A stretch of DNA of 32,441 nucleotides from CAZLYX01 sp964563885 (GTDB taxonomy: Bacteria > Pseudomonadota > Gammaproteobacteria > Burkholderiales > Neisseriaceae), in the NCBI GenBank assembly GCA_964563885.1, contig CAZLYX010000021.1, forward strand, positions 1-32,441. Direction: 5' to 3'. This document shows, piece after piece, positions 7,666 to 15,226 of the stretch; positions within the stretch are counted from its first letter, which is position 1, and every line of letters starts with the position of its first letter. A program made the position numbers and the translations under genes. Below the pieces are notes generated by a model. It saw nothing but the letters and a program-made list of their open reading frames with translations, was not told the origin of the DNA and searched no databases.

Positions 7666-10104
7666 TTACTCATCATTATCTTGTGACTTGCTTACTAGCT
7701 TAATTTTACCATTAACCAGCTGCAAACGTTTAGAACCAGCTTTGGGCTTAGATGACATGCCGGGTTTATCTGATTTGGGAGCAGTCTGTTTTTTCGGTGG
7801 CGTTTTTGCTTCACTTACTTGTTTGGCTGGCTCTGATTTTACTGGTTGCTTTGGCTGATGCGCTGGTTTGCGTTGAGATTTAGTCACTGGTGATCGCTCA
7901 TTAGCCTTAGGCTTAGTACGACCCTTAGCACCAACCACTCCACCCTCAACCAAAATTAAATCAATTTTACTCGTATCCAGATCAGCACGAGCCACCTTAA
8001 CCACTACTTCATCACCCATACTAAAACGGGTTCCGCTGCGTTCACCTTCTATCGCCATAATTTCAGGACGATAATTAAAGTAGTCTTCACCCAAATCGCT
8101 AATATGAACCATTCCATCAATATGGATATCTTCCAAAGTAACAAAGATACCAAAGCTTGCCATACCAGAAATACGGCCTTTGAATGTCTCACCAACTTTA
8201 TCTTGCATGTAATATGTTTTTAGCCAATTTTCAACATCGCGGCTAGCATCATCGGCACGGCGCTCATTAACCGAACACCTTACACCCAAAGCTTGCCATG
8301 ATTTAGGTTCATAAACAGTACCATTTAAAATAGCTTTGATTGAACGATGTATTGTTAAATCTGGATAACGGCGAATAGGAGAAGTAAAGTGAGCGTAGGC
8401 TTCATAAGCCAAACCAAAATGCCCATCACTGTGTGGTTCATAAACAGCTTGCTGCATTGAGCGCAACAGCATCACTTGTAACAGCTCATGATCTGGGCGA
8501 TCTTTAATCTGCTCAGCCAATACAGCATAATCTTTAGGGATAGGCTTATCGCCACCACCCAAACTCAAACCCAATAAACCTAATTGCTCACGCAATACAG
8601 TCAATTTCTCAGGTGTTGGCCCCATATGATTACGAAACAAACCTGCGTGTTTATTGGCAATTAAATACTCAGCTGCACATACGTTTGCAGCCAACATGCA
8701 TTCTTCAATCAGCTTATGCGCATCGTTGCGCACAACTGGCACAATTTTATCTATTTTACCATTGTCATCAAAAATCATCTGCGTTTCAGTGCTTTCAAAC
8801 TCCATTGCACCACGCTGCTGACGTTTGCTGTTTAAAACTTGAAATAATTTGTGTAGCGTTCCTAGCTGTTCTTTATAGGGATAATCACCATTACTTTGCA
8901 ACCAATCCCACACCTGATTATATGTTAACCGAGCATGCGATCTTATTACAGCTGGATAAAATTTATATTCTTTAATATTACCTGCATAAGTAACCACCAT
9001 CTCGCAGACCATGCACAAGCGATCTACATCTGGATTTAAAGAACAAATGCCATTAGAAAGTTTTTCAGGTAGCATCGGGATAACTCGACGGGGAAAATAC
9101 ACACTCGTCGTTCGCTCTTGTGCATCGTGATCAATTGCATCGTCTGGGCGAACGTAATGACTTACATCGGCAATAGCCACAATCAATCGATAATTACGGC
9201 CTACTTTTTCAGCATATACCGCATCATCAAAATCTCTTGCTGTTTCACCATCAATGGTTACTAAAGACAGCTCACGCAAATCAACACGGCCTTGGTGTTC
9301 AGAACTTAATACTTGATCAGAAATATGTTCTGCTTGGCGTTCACACGCTTCTGAAAACTCATAAGGCAAGTGGTGTTTACGAACAGCAATTTCAATTTCC
9401 ATACCACTGTCTGCGTAATCCCCCAGCACCTCTATTAATTTAGCCACACCTGGGCGGTGACCATCAGGATAGACCTCAATTCGAGCAACCACTACTTGCC
9501 CTTCTGCTGGATTCAAATCCAACAGCGAATCTGGTTCTAAAATTATACTTTGTACAAGCCGCTGGTCTTCCGGCTCTAAAATCGCAACACCACGTTCTCG
9601 ATGAAAACGACCCACAACATCTTTTTGAGCACGTTCAATAATATCAACAACTTGCCCTTCACGGCGACCACGTCTATCGGTTCCTGCTGGGCGAACGGTA
9701 ACAGTATCACCATGCATCACACCGCGCATTTGGCGGTCATACAAAACAAAATCGCCTTGTCCTGTAGGCGTAAGCGGCACAGCAAAACCAAACCCGTCTT
9801 TATGTGCTTCTATGCGACAAGTAAGCAGCTCTAATTTCTCAGCAACACAGACTAAACCACGTCGATTAATTAAAACTTGTCCTTCGCGTGCCATCGCTTT
9901 AATGCGGCGCTCAAAAAACTCCAATTCAGGCTCAGTAATAAGCAGCTTTTCTGCTAGCACGGGCACTTTTACAGGCACGCCCAGATCTTCCAAAAGCTGG
10001 ATAATCCATTCTCGGCTGGGTAGTGGTTCTTCATAGCGCTGCTGTTCACGAGCCAAAAATGGGTCTTTTTGTCGTAAATTTAAGGGATGGATTTTTTTTT
10101 GCAT
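7666..10104 (-). CDS. rnr: Ribonuclease R
   Basis: A processive 3'-5' exoribonuclease that degrades structured RNA and helps in rRNA and tmRNA-linked mRNA decay. The 812-aa protein reads, in order: an N-terminal winged-helix region (about 25-90), cold-shock OB folds (about 95-260), the RNB catalytic domain from about 275 with GETARDFDDAV (286-296) holding the acidic metal ligands and HDAQERTTSVYFPRRVIPML, an S1 domain (about 655-735, GMASFGIFVTL), and a long Lys/Pro/Ser basic tail (about 745-812). The basic tail and the N-terminal helix domain fit RNase R rather than RNase II. I start at the ATG at 10104 (MQKKIHPL); a GTG 16 codons earlier would overlap the divergent tRNA promoter. A near-exact uptake sequence lies within the gene at 9064-9075. 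Confidence 0.95.
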   Translation of the reverse strand: MQKKIHPLNLRQKDPFLAREQQRYEEPLPSREWIIQLLEDLGVPVKVPVLAEKLLITEPELEFFERRIKAMAREGQVLINRRGLVCVAEKLELLTCRIEAHKDGFGFAVPLTPTGQGDFVLYDRQMRGVMHGDTVTVRPAGTDRRGRREGQVVDIIERAQKDVVGRFHRERGVAILEPEDQRLVQSIILEPDSLLDLNPAEGQVVVARIEVYPDGHRPGVAKLIEVLGDYADSGMEIEIAVRKHHLPYEFSEACERQAEHISDQVLSSEHQGRVDLRELSLVTIDGETARDFDDAVYAEKVGRNYRLIVAIADVSHYVRPDDAIDHDAQERTTSVYFPRRVIPMLPEKLSNGICSLNPDVDRLCMVCEMVVTYAGNIKEYKFYPAVIRSHARLTYNQVWDWLQSNGDYPYKEQLGTLHKLFQVLNSKRQQRGAMEFESTETQMIFDDNGKIDKIVPVVRNDAHKLIEECMLAANVCAAEYLIANKHAGLFRNHMGPTPEKLTVLREQLGLLGLSLGGGDKPIPKDYAVLAEQIKDRPDHELLQVMLLRSMQQAVYEPHSDGHFGLAYEAYAHFTSPIRRYPDLTIHRSIKAILNGTVYEPKSWQALGVRCSVNERRADDASRDVENWLKTYYMQDKVGETFKGRISGMASFGIFVTLEDIHIDGMVHISDLGEDYFNYRPEIMAIEGERSGTRFSMGDEVVVKVARADLDTSKIDLILVEGGVVGAKGRTKPKANERSPVTKSQRKPAHQPKQPVKSEPAKQVSEAKTPPKKQTAPKSDKPGMSSKPKAGSKRLQLVNGKIKLVSKSQDNDE

Positions 10105-10112
10105 TTTGATGA

Positions 10113-10140
10113 TTGACAATCTTTTATTTGAATATATAAT
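10113..10140 (+). promoter_or_regulatory. Sigma-70 promoter of tRNA-Leu
   Basis: TTGACA (10113-10118), 16 bases, TATAAT (10135-10140): both hexamers match the consensus perfectly. Transcription would begin near 10147, about 45 bases before the tRNA. The promoter sits just upstream of the rnr start on the other strand. Confidence 0.85.
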
Positions 10141-10191
10141 GCACAACTTCACTAAAGTAACACTTTAACGCAAACAGTAGATTAATGCAAA

Positions 10192-10278
10192 GCCCAGGTG
10201 GCGGAATTGGTAGACGCGCTAGCTTCAGGTGCTAGTATCCTCACGGGTGTGGAAGTTCGAGTCTTCTTCTGGGCACCA
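10192..10278 (+). tRNA. tRNA-Leu (anticodon CAG)
   Basis: An 87-base class II tRNA decoding CUG. The acceptor arm GCCCAGG pairs with TCTGGGC (one G-T pair at the end), with encoded ACCA at the 3' end. The D-arm GTGGCGGAATTGGTAGACGC, the anticodon stem CTAGC/GCTAG around TTCAGGT, a long variable arm, and a T-arm with TTCGAGT are all present. It closely resembles E. coli tRNA-Leu(CAG). Confidence 0.95.
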
Positions 10279-10387
10279 TTGCTTTAATTAATCGTATAAA
10301 ATATTGCCTAATTGGCAGTGTTGAGTAGATATAAAAACCTATCTATGCATGTGAAAGTTTGTGTTTTTGCTGTGAACCAAATAATTC

Positions 10388-10416
10388 AAGCCGGCTACGA
10401 TTGTGAGCCGGTTTTT
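10388..10416 (+). terminator. Terminator of tRNA-Leu
   Basis: CCGGCT / AGCCGG stem, extended by weaker pairs, with a 9-base loop and a TTTTT run directly after. It lies about 110 bases past the tRNA. Confidence 0.8.
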
Positions 10417-10429
10417 GATTATGTGATTA

Positions 10430-10458
10430 TTGCCAGCCAATACGAAGCATCGTATAAT
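10430..10458 (+). promoter_or_regulatory. Sigma-70 promoter of tRNA-Ser
   Basis: TTGCCA (10430-10435), 17 bases, TATAAT (10453-10458). It lies between the tRNA-Leu terminator and tRNA-Ser, so the two tRNAs are separate transcription units. Confidence 0.8.
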
Positions 10459-10505
10459 CGCGCTCTCATTGATTTGGCTGTAATCAGCAATAAAGCAATA
10501 TAAAC

Positions 10506-10596
10506 GGAGAGGTGGATGAGCGGTTGAAATCGCACGCCTGGAAAGCGTGTATACGTGAATAACGTATCGAGGGTTCGAATCCCTTCCTCTCCGCCA
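10506..10596 (+). tRNA. tRNA-Ser (anticodon GGA)
   Basis: A 91-base class II tRNA decoding UCC/UCU. The acceptor stem GGAGAGG/CCTCTCC is followed by discriminator G and CCA. The anticodon stem CACGC/GCGTG encloses CTGGAAA, a long variable arm follows, and the T-arm reads GGGTTCGAATCCC. Discriminator G73 and the long variable arm are serine identity elements. Confidence 0.95.
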
Positions 10597-10604
10597 CAGA
10601 ATAT

Positions 10605-10638
10605 AAAAACCGTCACTTTTGAAAAAAGGACGGTTTTT
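10605..10638 (+). terminator. Terminator of tRNA-Ser
   Basis: AAAACCGTC / GACGGTTTT stem, with an inner CTTTT/AAAAG pairing and a T run, starting 9 bases past the CCA end. Confidence 0.9.
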
Positions 10639-10703
10639 ATTTACACACTTAATATTCTGATGATTACTATGTATCTACCCAATAAATATTCAAAAATAAC
10701 GTA

Positions 10704-10715
10704 TTCAGGTAGCCT
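10704..10715 (-). repeat. DNA uptake sequence (exact, single)
   Basis: Exact TTCAGGTAGCCT with no facing partner nearby. Confidence 0.8.
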
Positions 10716-10852
10716 ATCAACAGCAATGCCGTTACAAAATATCATTCTATAAATTAAAATCACGTTACGGTTAATATCAAACGATCACAACGTTCTTGTT
10801 GTGACTATGTATCTTAAATAACCTATATAAACCCTTTTCTAATTTCTAAACA

Positions 10853-10884
10853 AAAGGCTACCTGAATATCTTCAGGTAGCCTTT
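10853..10884 (-). terminator. Paired uptake-sequence terminator of alaS
   Basis: Exact AGGCTACCTGAA (10855-10866) and exact TTCAGGTAGCCT (10871-10882) form a 14-bp stem with a TATC loop, 20 bases past the alaS stop. A T-rich tract follows on the minus strand. Confidence 0.85.
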
Positions 10885-10904
10885 ATATGTAAGTAGCTAT
10901 TAAA

Positions 10905-13796
10905 TTAAACCAACTTGGCTTTAACCCAATCACTCACACCATCTAAAACTTCAGGTAGCTTGCTGGCATCGGTTCCGCCAGCTTGCGCCAAATCAGGTCT
11001 GCCCCCACCTTTACCACCTACTTGCTCGGCAACAAATTTAACTAAATCTCCCGCTCTTACTTGGCCCACTAAAGGCTTAGACACACCAGCACACAATGCA
11101 ATTTTGCCATCATTAACGGCAGCGAGCAGCACAACAGCTTTATCTGATTTACCTGTTAAATCGCTGACAATATCGCGCAAGGCGGCGGCATCGGCATCAA
11201 TTTGAGCGACTACTAAATCAGCAGATCCTAAGTCTTTAGCATTATCGAGAAGCGCGTTGCCAGCGTGTTTCGCCAATTCAATTTTAGCTTGGCTTAATGA
11301 TTTTTCTAATTGCTTACTCTGCGCAGCTTGAGCGTGGATTTTGCTCAATACATCTTTTTCAGTTTGCGCTTTCACTTCACCAATAATTTCTTTCAATAAG
11401 CGCTCTTGGTCTTGCGCCCACTGCAAAGCGTTCAAGCCAGTGATGGCTTCAATTCGGCGCACACCCGCGGCAATGCCGCCTTCAGAAATAATTTTAAACA
11501 AGCCAATATCGCCAGTACGAGCAACGTGGGTACCGCCGCATAATTCAGTGGAAAAATCACTCATTTTCAACACCCGCACTTCGTCGCCATACTTTTCACC
11601 AAACAACATCATGGCACCGCTTTGTTGAGCTTCTTCCATGCTCATCACATCTGCGCATACTTCAACGTTGGCTAAAACAGCTTGATTTACACGACGTTCT
11701 ATTTCAGCAATTTCTTCAGCCGTCACTGGTTGTGGATGCGAGATATCAAAGCGTGTTAGTTGCGATGTAACCAACGAGCCTTTTTGTTCAACATGGCTGC
11801 CTAATACATCTTGCAACACTTTGTGCATTAAATGGGTGGCGCTATGGTTGCGCATATTGGCATTGCGAATATCATTGTCAATTTCAGCGTCAACAGCATC
11901 ACTCACTTTGAGGCTACCTGAAACCACGACGCCAAACTGGCCGAATACTGCCGCTTTGATTTTTTGAGTATCGCGTACTTCAAACACGCTGCTGGCAGAT
12001 TTAATCAAACCAACGTCACCTACTTGACCACCGCTTTCGGCATAAAATGGCGTATTGTCTAATACCACCGCGCCAATTTCACCTTCTCGCAACTCATCCA
12101 CAGCATCACTACCACGATACAAAGCCAACACTTTGGCTTGAGTGCGACGCTCGGTGTAGCCTTTAAATTCAGTATCATCACCAGCATAAGCCAATTGCGT
12201 ATCTGCTTTGAAATTTTGAGCAGCACGGGCGCGAGTACGTTGCGCATCCATTTCACGCTCGAAGCCTTCGCTGTCTAATTCAATACCTAATTCGCGCGCC
12301 ATATCGGCAGTTAAATCATAAGGAAAACCATAAGTATCGTAGAGCTTAAATACATGTTCGCCTGGAATCATTAGCTTGCTGCTATCAAGGTTTTCTTTCA
12401 GGTAGCTATCTAAAGCAAGCGCATAAGGCGCAGCACCTTCTATATGACGTTGATTCAGCACATCATCAATTTCAATAGTAATGCTTTCGTTGAGGCTACC
12501 TGAAACCTGCGGCTGTACGACAATTTGTTTTTTGCCGCCAATATCTCTGGCACTGGCCATAAACATACTGCCATCGCTGGCTTGTAATTTCAGCTTTTGG
12601 CTACCGCCATAAGCGGGCAACAATGATTCTAATTTGGCAAATTTCATGCCATATAAAACCTTAGCAAATAAATCTAAACCTGTTTCTAAAGTTTGACCAA
12701 AGCGGGTTTCTTCCGCTTTTAATGTTTCCATGATTTTGGTTTGTGCTTCTTTTAACTCAGGATAAGCAGCGCCCATTTCAGCTACTAAATCAGGTACAAG
12801 CTTATAGAAAAACGCATTTTTCTGACCAAGTTTATGACCATGACGCACAGCACGACGAATAATACGGCGCAACACATAGCCACGGCCTTCGTTGCCTGGC
12901 AATACACCATCGGCAATCAGAAATGAACATGCACGAATGTGATCAGAAATAACTTTTAAGCTTGGCGTATCTTGGTTAAATGGCACATCTGTTTCGCGTG
13001 CAGCTGCTTTGAGCAAGCCCACAAACAAATCAATTTCATAATTACTGTTTACATGTTGCATCACCGCAGCCATGCGCTCTAAACCCATACCTGTGTCTAC
13101 AGATGGCTTGGGCAGCGGATTCATAGTGCCTTGTATATCACGATTAAACTGCATAAACACGCAGTTCCAAATCTCAATAAAACGATCGCCGTCTTCTTCA
13201 GCCGATCCTGGTAAGCCGCCCCAAACATGGTCGCCATGATCAAAGAAAATTTCTGAACACGGGCCGCAAGGGCCAGTGTCGCCCATTTGCCAGAAGTTAT
13301 CAGAAGCATATTGAGCACCGTGGTTATCGCCAATGCGAATAATGCGCTCGGCTGGCAAGCCAATTTCATTTAGCCAAATATTGTAGGCGTCATCATCTTC
13401 AGCATAAACCGTGGCGATAAGCTTTTCTTTTGGCAAATTGAGCCACTGTGGCGAAGTTAAAAACTCCCAAGCAAACTTAATAGCATCTTGTTTAAAATAA
13501 TCGCCAAAGCTGAAGTTACCCATCATTTCAAAAAAAGTATGGTGACGAGCGGTATAGCCAACATTTTCTAAATCATTGTGTTTACCGCCCGCTCGCACGC
13601 ATTTTTGTGCGGTAGTGGCGCGATTGTAAGAGCGCTTGTCAAAACCCAAAAACACGTCTTTAAATTGGTTCATGCCCGCATTGGTAAACAGTAACGTTGG
13701 ATCATCATGTGGCAGCAACGAGCTTGATGGCACAATTTGATGGCCTTTGGTTTCGAAAAATGTAAGAAATTTTTGGCGTAATTCGACGGTGTTCAT
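10905..13796 (-). CDS. alaS: Alanyl-tRNA synthetase with a large internal insertion
   Basis: Charges tRNA-Ala with alanine. Domains in order: class II catalytic core (about 1-300, with FTNAGMNQFKDVFLG and the RHHTFFEMMGNFSFGDYFK motif), helical tRNA-binding part, editing domain with the zinc ligands HSATH (651-655) and CGGTH (753-757), then coiled linker and C-Ala domain with GGKGGGRPDLAQAGG. It is 963 aa where E. coli has 876 and, as I recall, Neisseria about 874. The extra length is one insert of about 85 residues (about 386-471), placed between FGQTLETGLDLFAKVL and GEHVFKLYDTYGFPYDLTAD, which are adjacent blocks in normal AlaRS. The insert stays in frame and all catalytic and editing motifs are intact, so the enzyme should be active. 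Exact uptake sequences encode SGSL at two places (11911-11922; 12493-12504). Confidence 0.95.
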   Translation of the reverse strand: MNTVELRQKFLTFFETKGHQIVPSSSLLPHDDPTLLFTNAGMNQFKDVFLGFDKRSYNRATTAQKCVRAGGKHNDLENVGYTARHHTFFEMMGNFSFGDYFKQDAIKFAWEFLTSPQWLNLPKEKLIATVYAEDDDAYNIWLNEIGLPAERIIRIGDNHGAQYASDNFWQMGDTGPCGPCSEIFFDHGDHVWGGLPGSAEEDGDRFIEIWNCVFMQFNRDIQGTMNPLPKPSVDTGMGLERMAAVMQHVNSNYEIDLFVGLLKAAARETDVPFNQDTPSLKVISDHIRACSFLIADGVLPGNEGRGYVLRRIIRRAVRHGHKLGQKNAFFYKLVPDLVAEMGAAYPELKEAQTKIMETLKAEETRFGQTLETGLDLFAKVLYGMKFAKLESLLPAYGGSQKLKLQASDGSMFMASARDIGGKKQIVVQPQVSGSLNESITIEIDDVLNQRHIEGAAPYALALDSYLKENLDSSKLMIPGEHVFKLYDTYGFPYDLTADMARELGIELDSEGFEREMDAQRTRARAAQNFKADTQLAYAGDDTEFKGYTERRTQAKVLALYRGSDAVDELREGEIGAVVLDNTPFYAESGGQVGDVGLIKSASSVFEVRDTQKIKAAVFGQFGVVVSGSLKVSDAVDAEIDNDIRNANMRNHSATHLMHKVLQDVLGSHVEQKGSLVTSQLTRFDISHPQPVTAEEIAEIERRVNQAVLANVEVCADVMSMEEAQQSGAMMLFGEKYGDEVRVLKMSDFSTELCGGTHVARTGDIGLFKIISEGGIAAGVRRIEAITGLNALQWAQDQERLLKEIIGEVKAQTEKDVLSKIHAQAAQSKQLEKSLSQAKIELAKHAGNALLDNAKDLGSADLVVAQIDADAAALRDIVSDLTGKSDKAVVLLAAVNDGKIALCAGVSKPLVGQVRAGDLVKFVAEQVGGKGGGRPDLAQAGGTDASKLPEVLDGVSDWVKAKLV
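11911..11922 (+). repeat. DNA uptake sequence inside alaS
   Basis: Exact AGGCTACCTGAA, translated on the minus strand as Ser-Gly-Ser-Leu in the editing-domain region. Confidence 0.8.
12493..12504 (+). repeat. DNA uptake sequence inside the AlaRS insertion
   Basis: Exact AGGCTACCTGAA, again read as Ser-Gly-Ser-Leu, but this copy lies inside the extra segment of AlaRS. A weaker relative (TTCAGGTAGCTA, two mismatches) lies at 12397-12408, near the other end of the insert. Confidence 0.8.
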
Positions 13797-13834
13797 ATGG
13801 CTTTTCTATGCTAATTGGAATCATTGAAAACAGT

Positions 13835-13870
13835 TTCAGATAGCCTTGTTAGCAGTAAAGGCTACCTGAA
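13835..13870. repeat. Inverted uptake-sequence pair in a divergent promoter region
   Basis: TTCAGATAGCCT (one mismatch, 13835-13846) and exact AGGCTACCTGAA (13859-13870) are inverted, with a 12-base spacer. Here the AGGC ends point inward, the reverse of the terminator pairs elsewhere, and the site lies between the divergent starts of alaS and the polyamine-binding gene. Confidence 0.75.
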
Positions 13871-13974
13871 GAATTTGGGTTTATTTTACCGCAGATTCAT
13901 CCCCTCGCCTACCCAAAAATCCCTATTTCCTCTATACTTGCGCCTTTCTTAACATTTTGATAAAGGATATATCA

Positions 13975-15132
13975 ATGGCAAAACATTTGATTTTTAATAG
14001 CCTTGCTCTGCTCGCGCTTGTAGCATGTGGTGGCAAGGCTGATGAGAAACCGCCTAACGCAGCGAGTGCGCCTAAAAGTTCTATTCAAACAACGCTTCCT
14101 GAAACAGCTTCATTAAAAATTTACAACTGGTCTGACTATGTCGATCCTGCCACGGTAACTGCATTCGATAAAAAATTTCAGATCAAAACCTCTTACAGTT
14201 ATTACGACAGCGACGAATCACTAGAAGCCAATGTATTAAGCGGCAAGTCTGGCTACGATTTAGTTGGCCCGTCAAACGCTTTTATCGGCCGCCAAATCAA
14301 GGCCGGTGCATACCAAAAAATCGACAAATCCCTGATTCCCAATTACAAGCTGGTCAATCCAAAATTATTAGAAATGATGGCCGACATTGAGCTCGCCAAC
14401 GAATACTCTGTACCTTTCTTCTGGGGCACCAATACTTTTGCCATCAACGAAGACAAAGTAAAATCAGCCCTTGGCACCGACACGCTGCCTGAAAATCAAT
14501 GGGATTTGGTGTTCAATCCAAAATACACCGCCAAACTTAAACAATGCGGCATCAGCTATCTAGACAGCGCTGCTGAAATGTATCCAATGGCGTTGCATTA
14601 TTTAGGCAAATCGCCCAACAGCAACCAAGCTGAAGACATTGATGCAGCAACCCAATTACTCAAACAAAACCGTACCAACATCAAACGCTTCACCTCATCC
14701 GGTTTTATCAATGATCTCGCACGCGGCGATATGTGCGTTACCGTAGGTTTTGGTGGCGACTTAAATATTGCCCGACGCATGGCTCAAGACACCAGCACTA
14801 AAATTAAGATTAAAGTAATGATGCCTAAAGAAGGTGTTGGTATTTGGGTAGATTCTTTCGCTATCCCCGCCGATGCCAAAAATGTGCTCAACGCACATCG
14901 CTACATTAATTACACGCTTGAGCCAGCAGTGGCTGCACAAAATGGTAATTTTGTTACCTATGCGCCCTCAAGCTTGCCAGCACGTGAATTAATGGAAGCA
15001 CAGTATCGCGATGACAACACTATTTTTCCAACTGATGAAGATTTGAAAAATAGCTTCCTTATGATTCCTTTTGAAACTGAAATGCTGAAAAAAATGGTAC
15101 GCAACTGGCAAAATATTAAAGCGGGTCGTTAA
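13975..15132 (+). CDS. Polyamine ABC transporter substrate-binding lipoprotein (PotF/PotD family)
   Basis: A periplasmic binding protein for putrescine or spermidine, anchored as a lipoprotein. The 385-aa product starts at the ATG at 13975, with AAAGGA 7 bases upstream. The lipobox is LVAC (Cys18). It aligns well with E. coli PotF: LKIYNWSDYVDP, the SGKSGYDLVGPSNAFIGRQI segment, SVPFFWGTN, ISYLDSAAEMYP, and GVGIWVDSFAIPADA, where the ligand-type Asp is kept. I lean to PotF-like (putrescine) but cannot decide the ligand. No permease or ATPase gene is adjacent, so it must work with a transporter encoded elsewhere. A paired uptake-sequence hairpin follows 18 bases after the stop. Confidence 0.9.
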   Translation: MAKHLIFNSLALLALVACGGKADEKPPNAASAPKSSIQTTLPETASLKIYNWSDYVDPATVTAFDKKFQIKTSYSYYDSDESLEANVLSGKSGYDLVGPSNAFIGRQIKAGAYQKIDKSLIPNYKLVNPKLLEMMADIELANEYSVPFFWGTNTFAINEDKVKSALGTDTLPENQWDLVFNPKYTAKLKQCGISYLDSAAEMYPMALHYLGKSPNSNQAEDIDAATQLLKQNRTNIKRFTSSGFINDLARGDMCVTVGFGGDLNIARRMAQDTSTKIKIKVMMPKEGVGIWVDSFAIPADAKNVLNAHRYINYTLEPAVAAQNGNFVTYAPSSLPARELMEAQYRDDNTIFPTDEDLKNSFLMIPFETEMLKKMVRNWQNIKAGR

Positions 15133-15150
15133 CCTTCTTTGCTTACTATT

Positions 15151-15182
15151 AAGGCTACCTGAATGGCTTTTCAGGTAGCCTT
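15151..15182 (+). terminator. Paired uptake-sequence terminator
   Basis: Exact AGGCTACCTGAA (15152-15163) and exact TTCAGGTAGCCT (15170-15181) with a 6-base loop end the polyamine-binding gene, 45 bases before rlmJ. Confidence 0.85.
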
Positions 15183-15226
15183 TGTCGTACAATAGCTTTA
15201 TCTTTATTCCAAGGTCGCCACATACA

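Larger units (their letters stand above)
10597..10904. other. Intergenic region tRNA-Ser to alaS
   Basis: 308 bases between convergent units. It holds the tRNA-Ser terminator, one lone uptake sequence (10704-10715), about 140 bases of AT-rich DNA in which I see nothing further, and the alaS terminator hairpin. Confidence 0.7.

Noticed and set aside
7488..7703. Plus-strand frame in the surE-rnr gap
   Set aside because: AT-rich, hydrophobic by composition only, and it crosses two uptake sequences, a hairpin and the end of rnr.
10312..10616. Short open frames on both strands around the two tRNAs
   Set aside because: They run through tRNA-Ser, its promoter and the tRNA-Leu terminator. The minus-strand frame is the familiar false translation of a tRNA-Ser gene.
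11341..11628. Plus-strand open frames inside alaS, rnr, sucA, sucB and lpdA
   Set aside because: All lie opposite well-conserved genes, and none shows a recognisable domain or convincing start.
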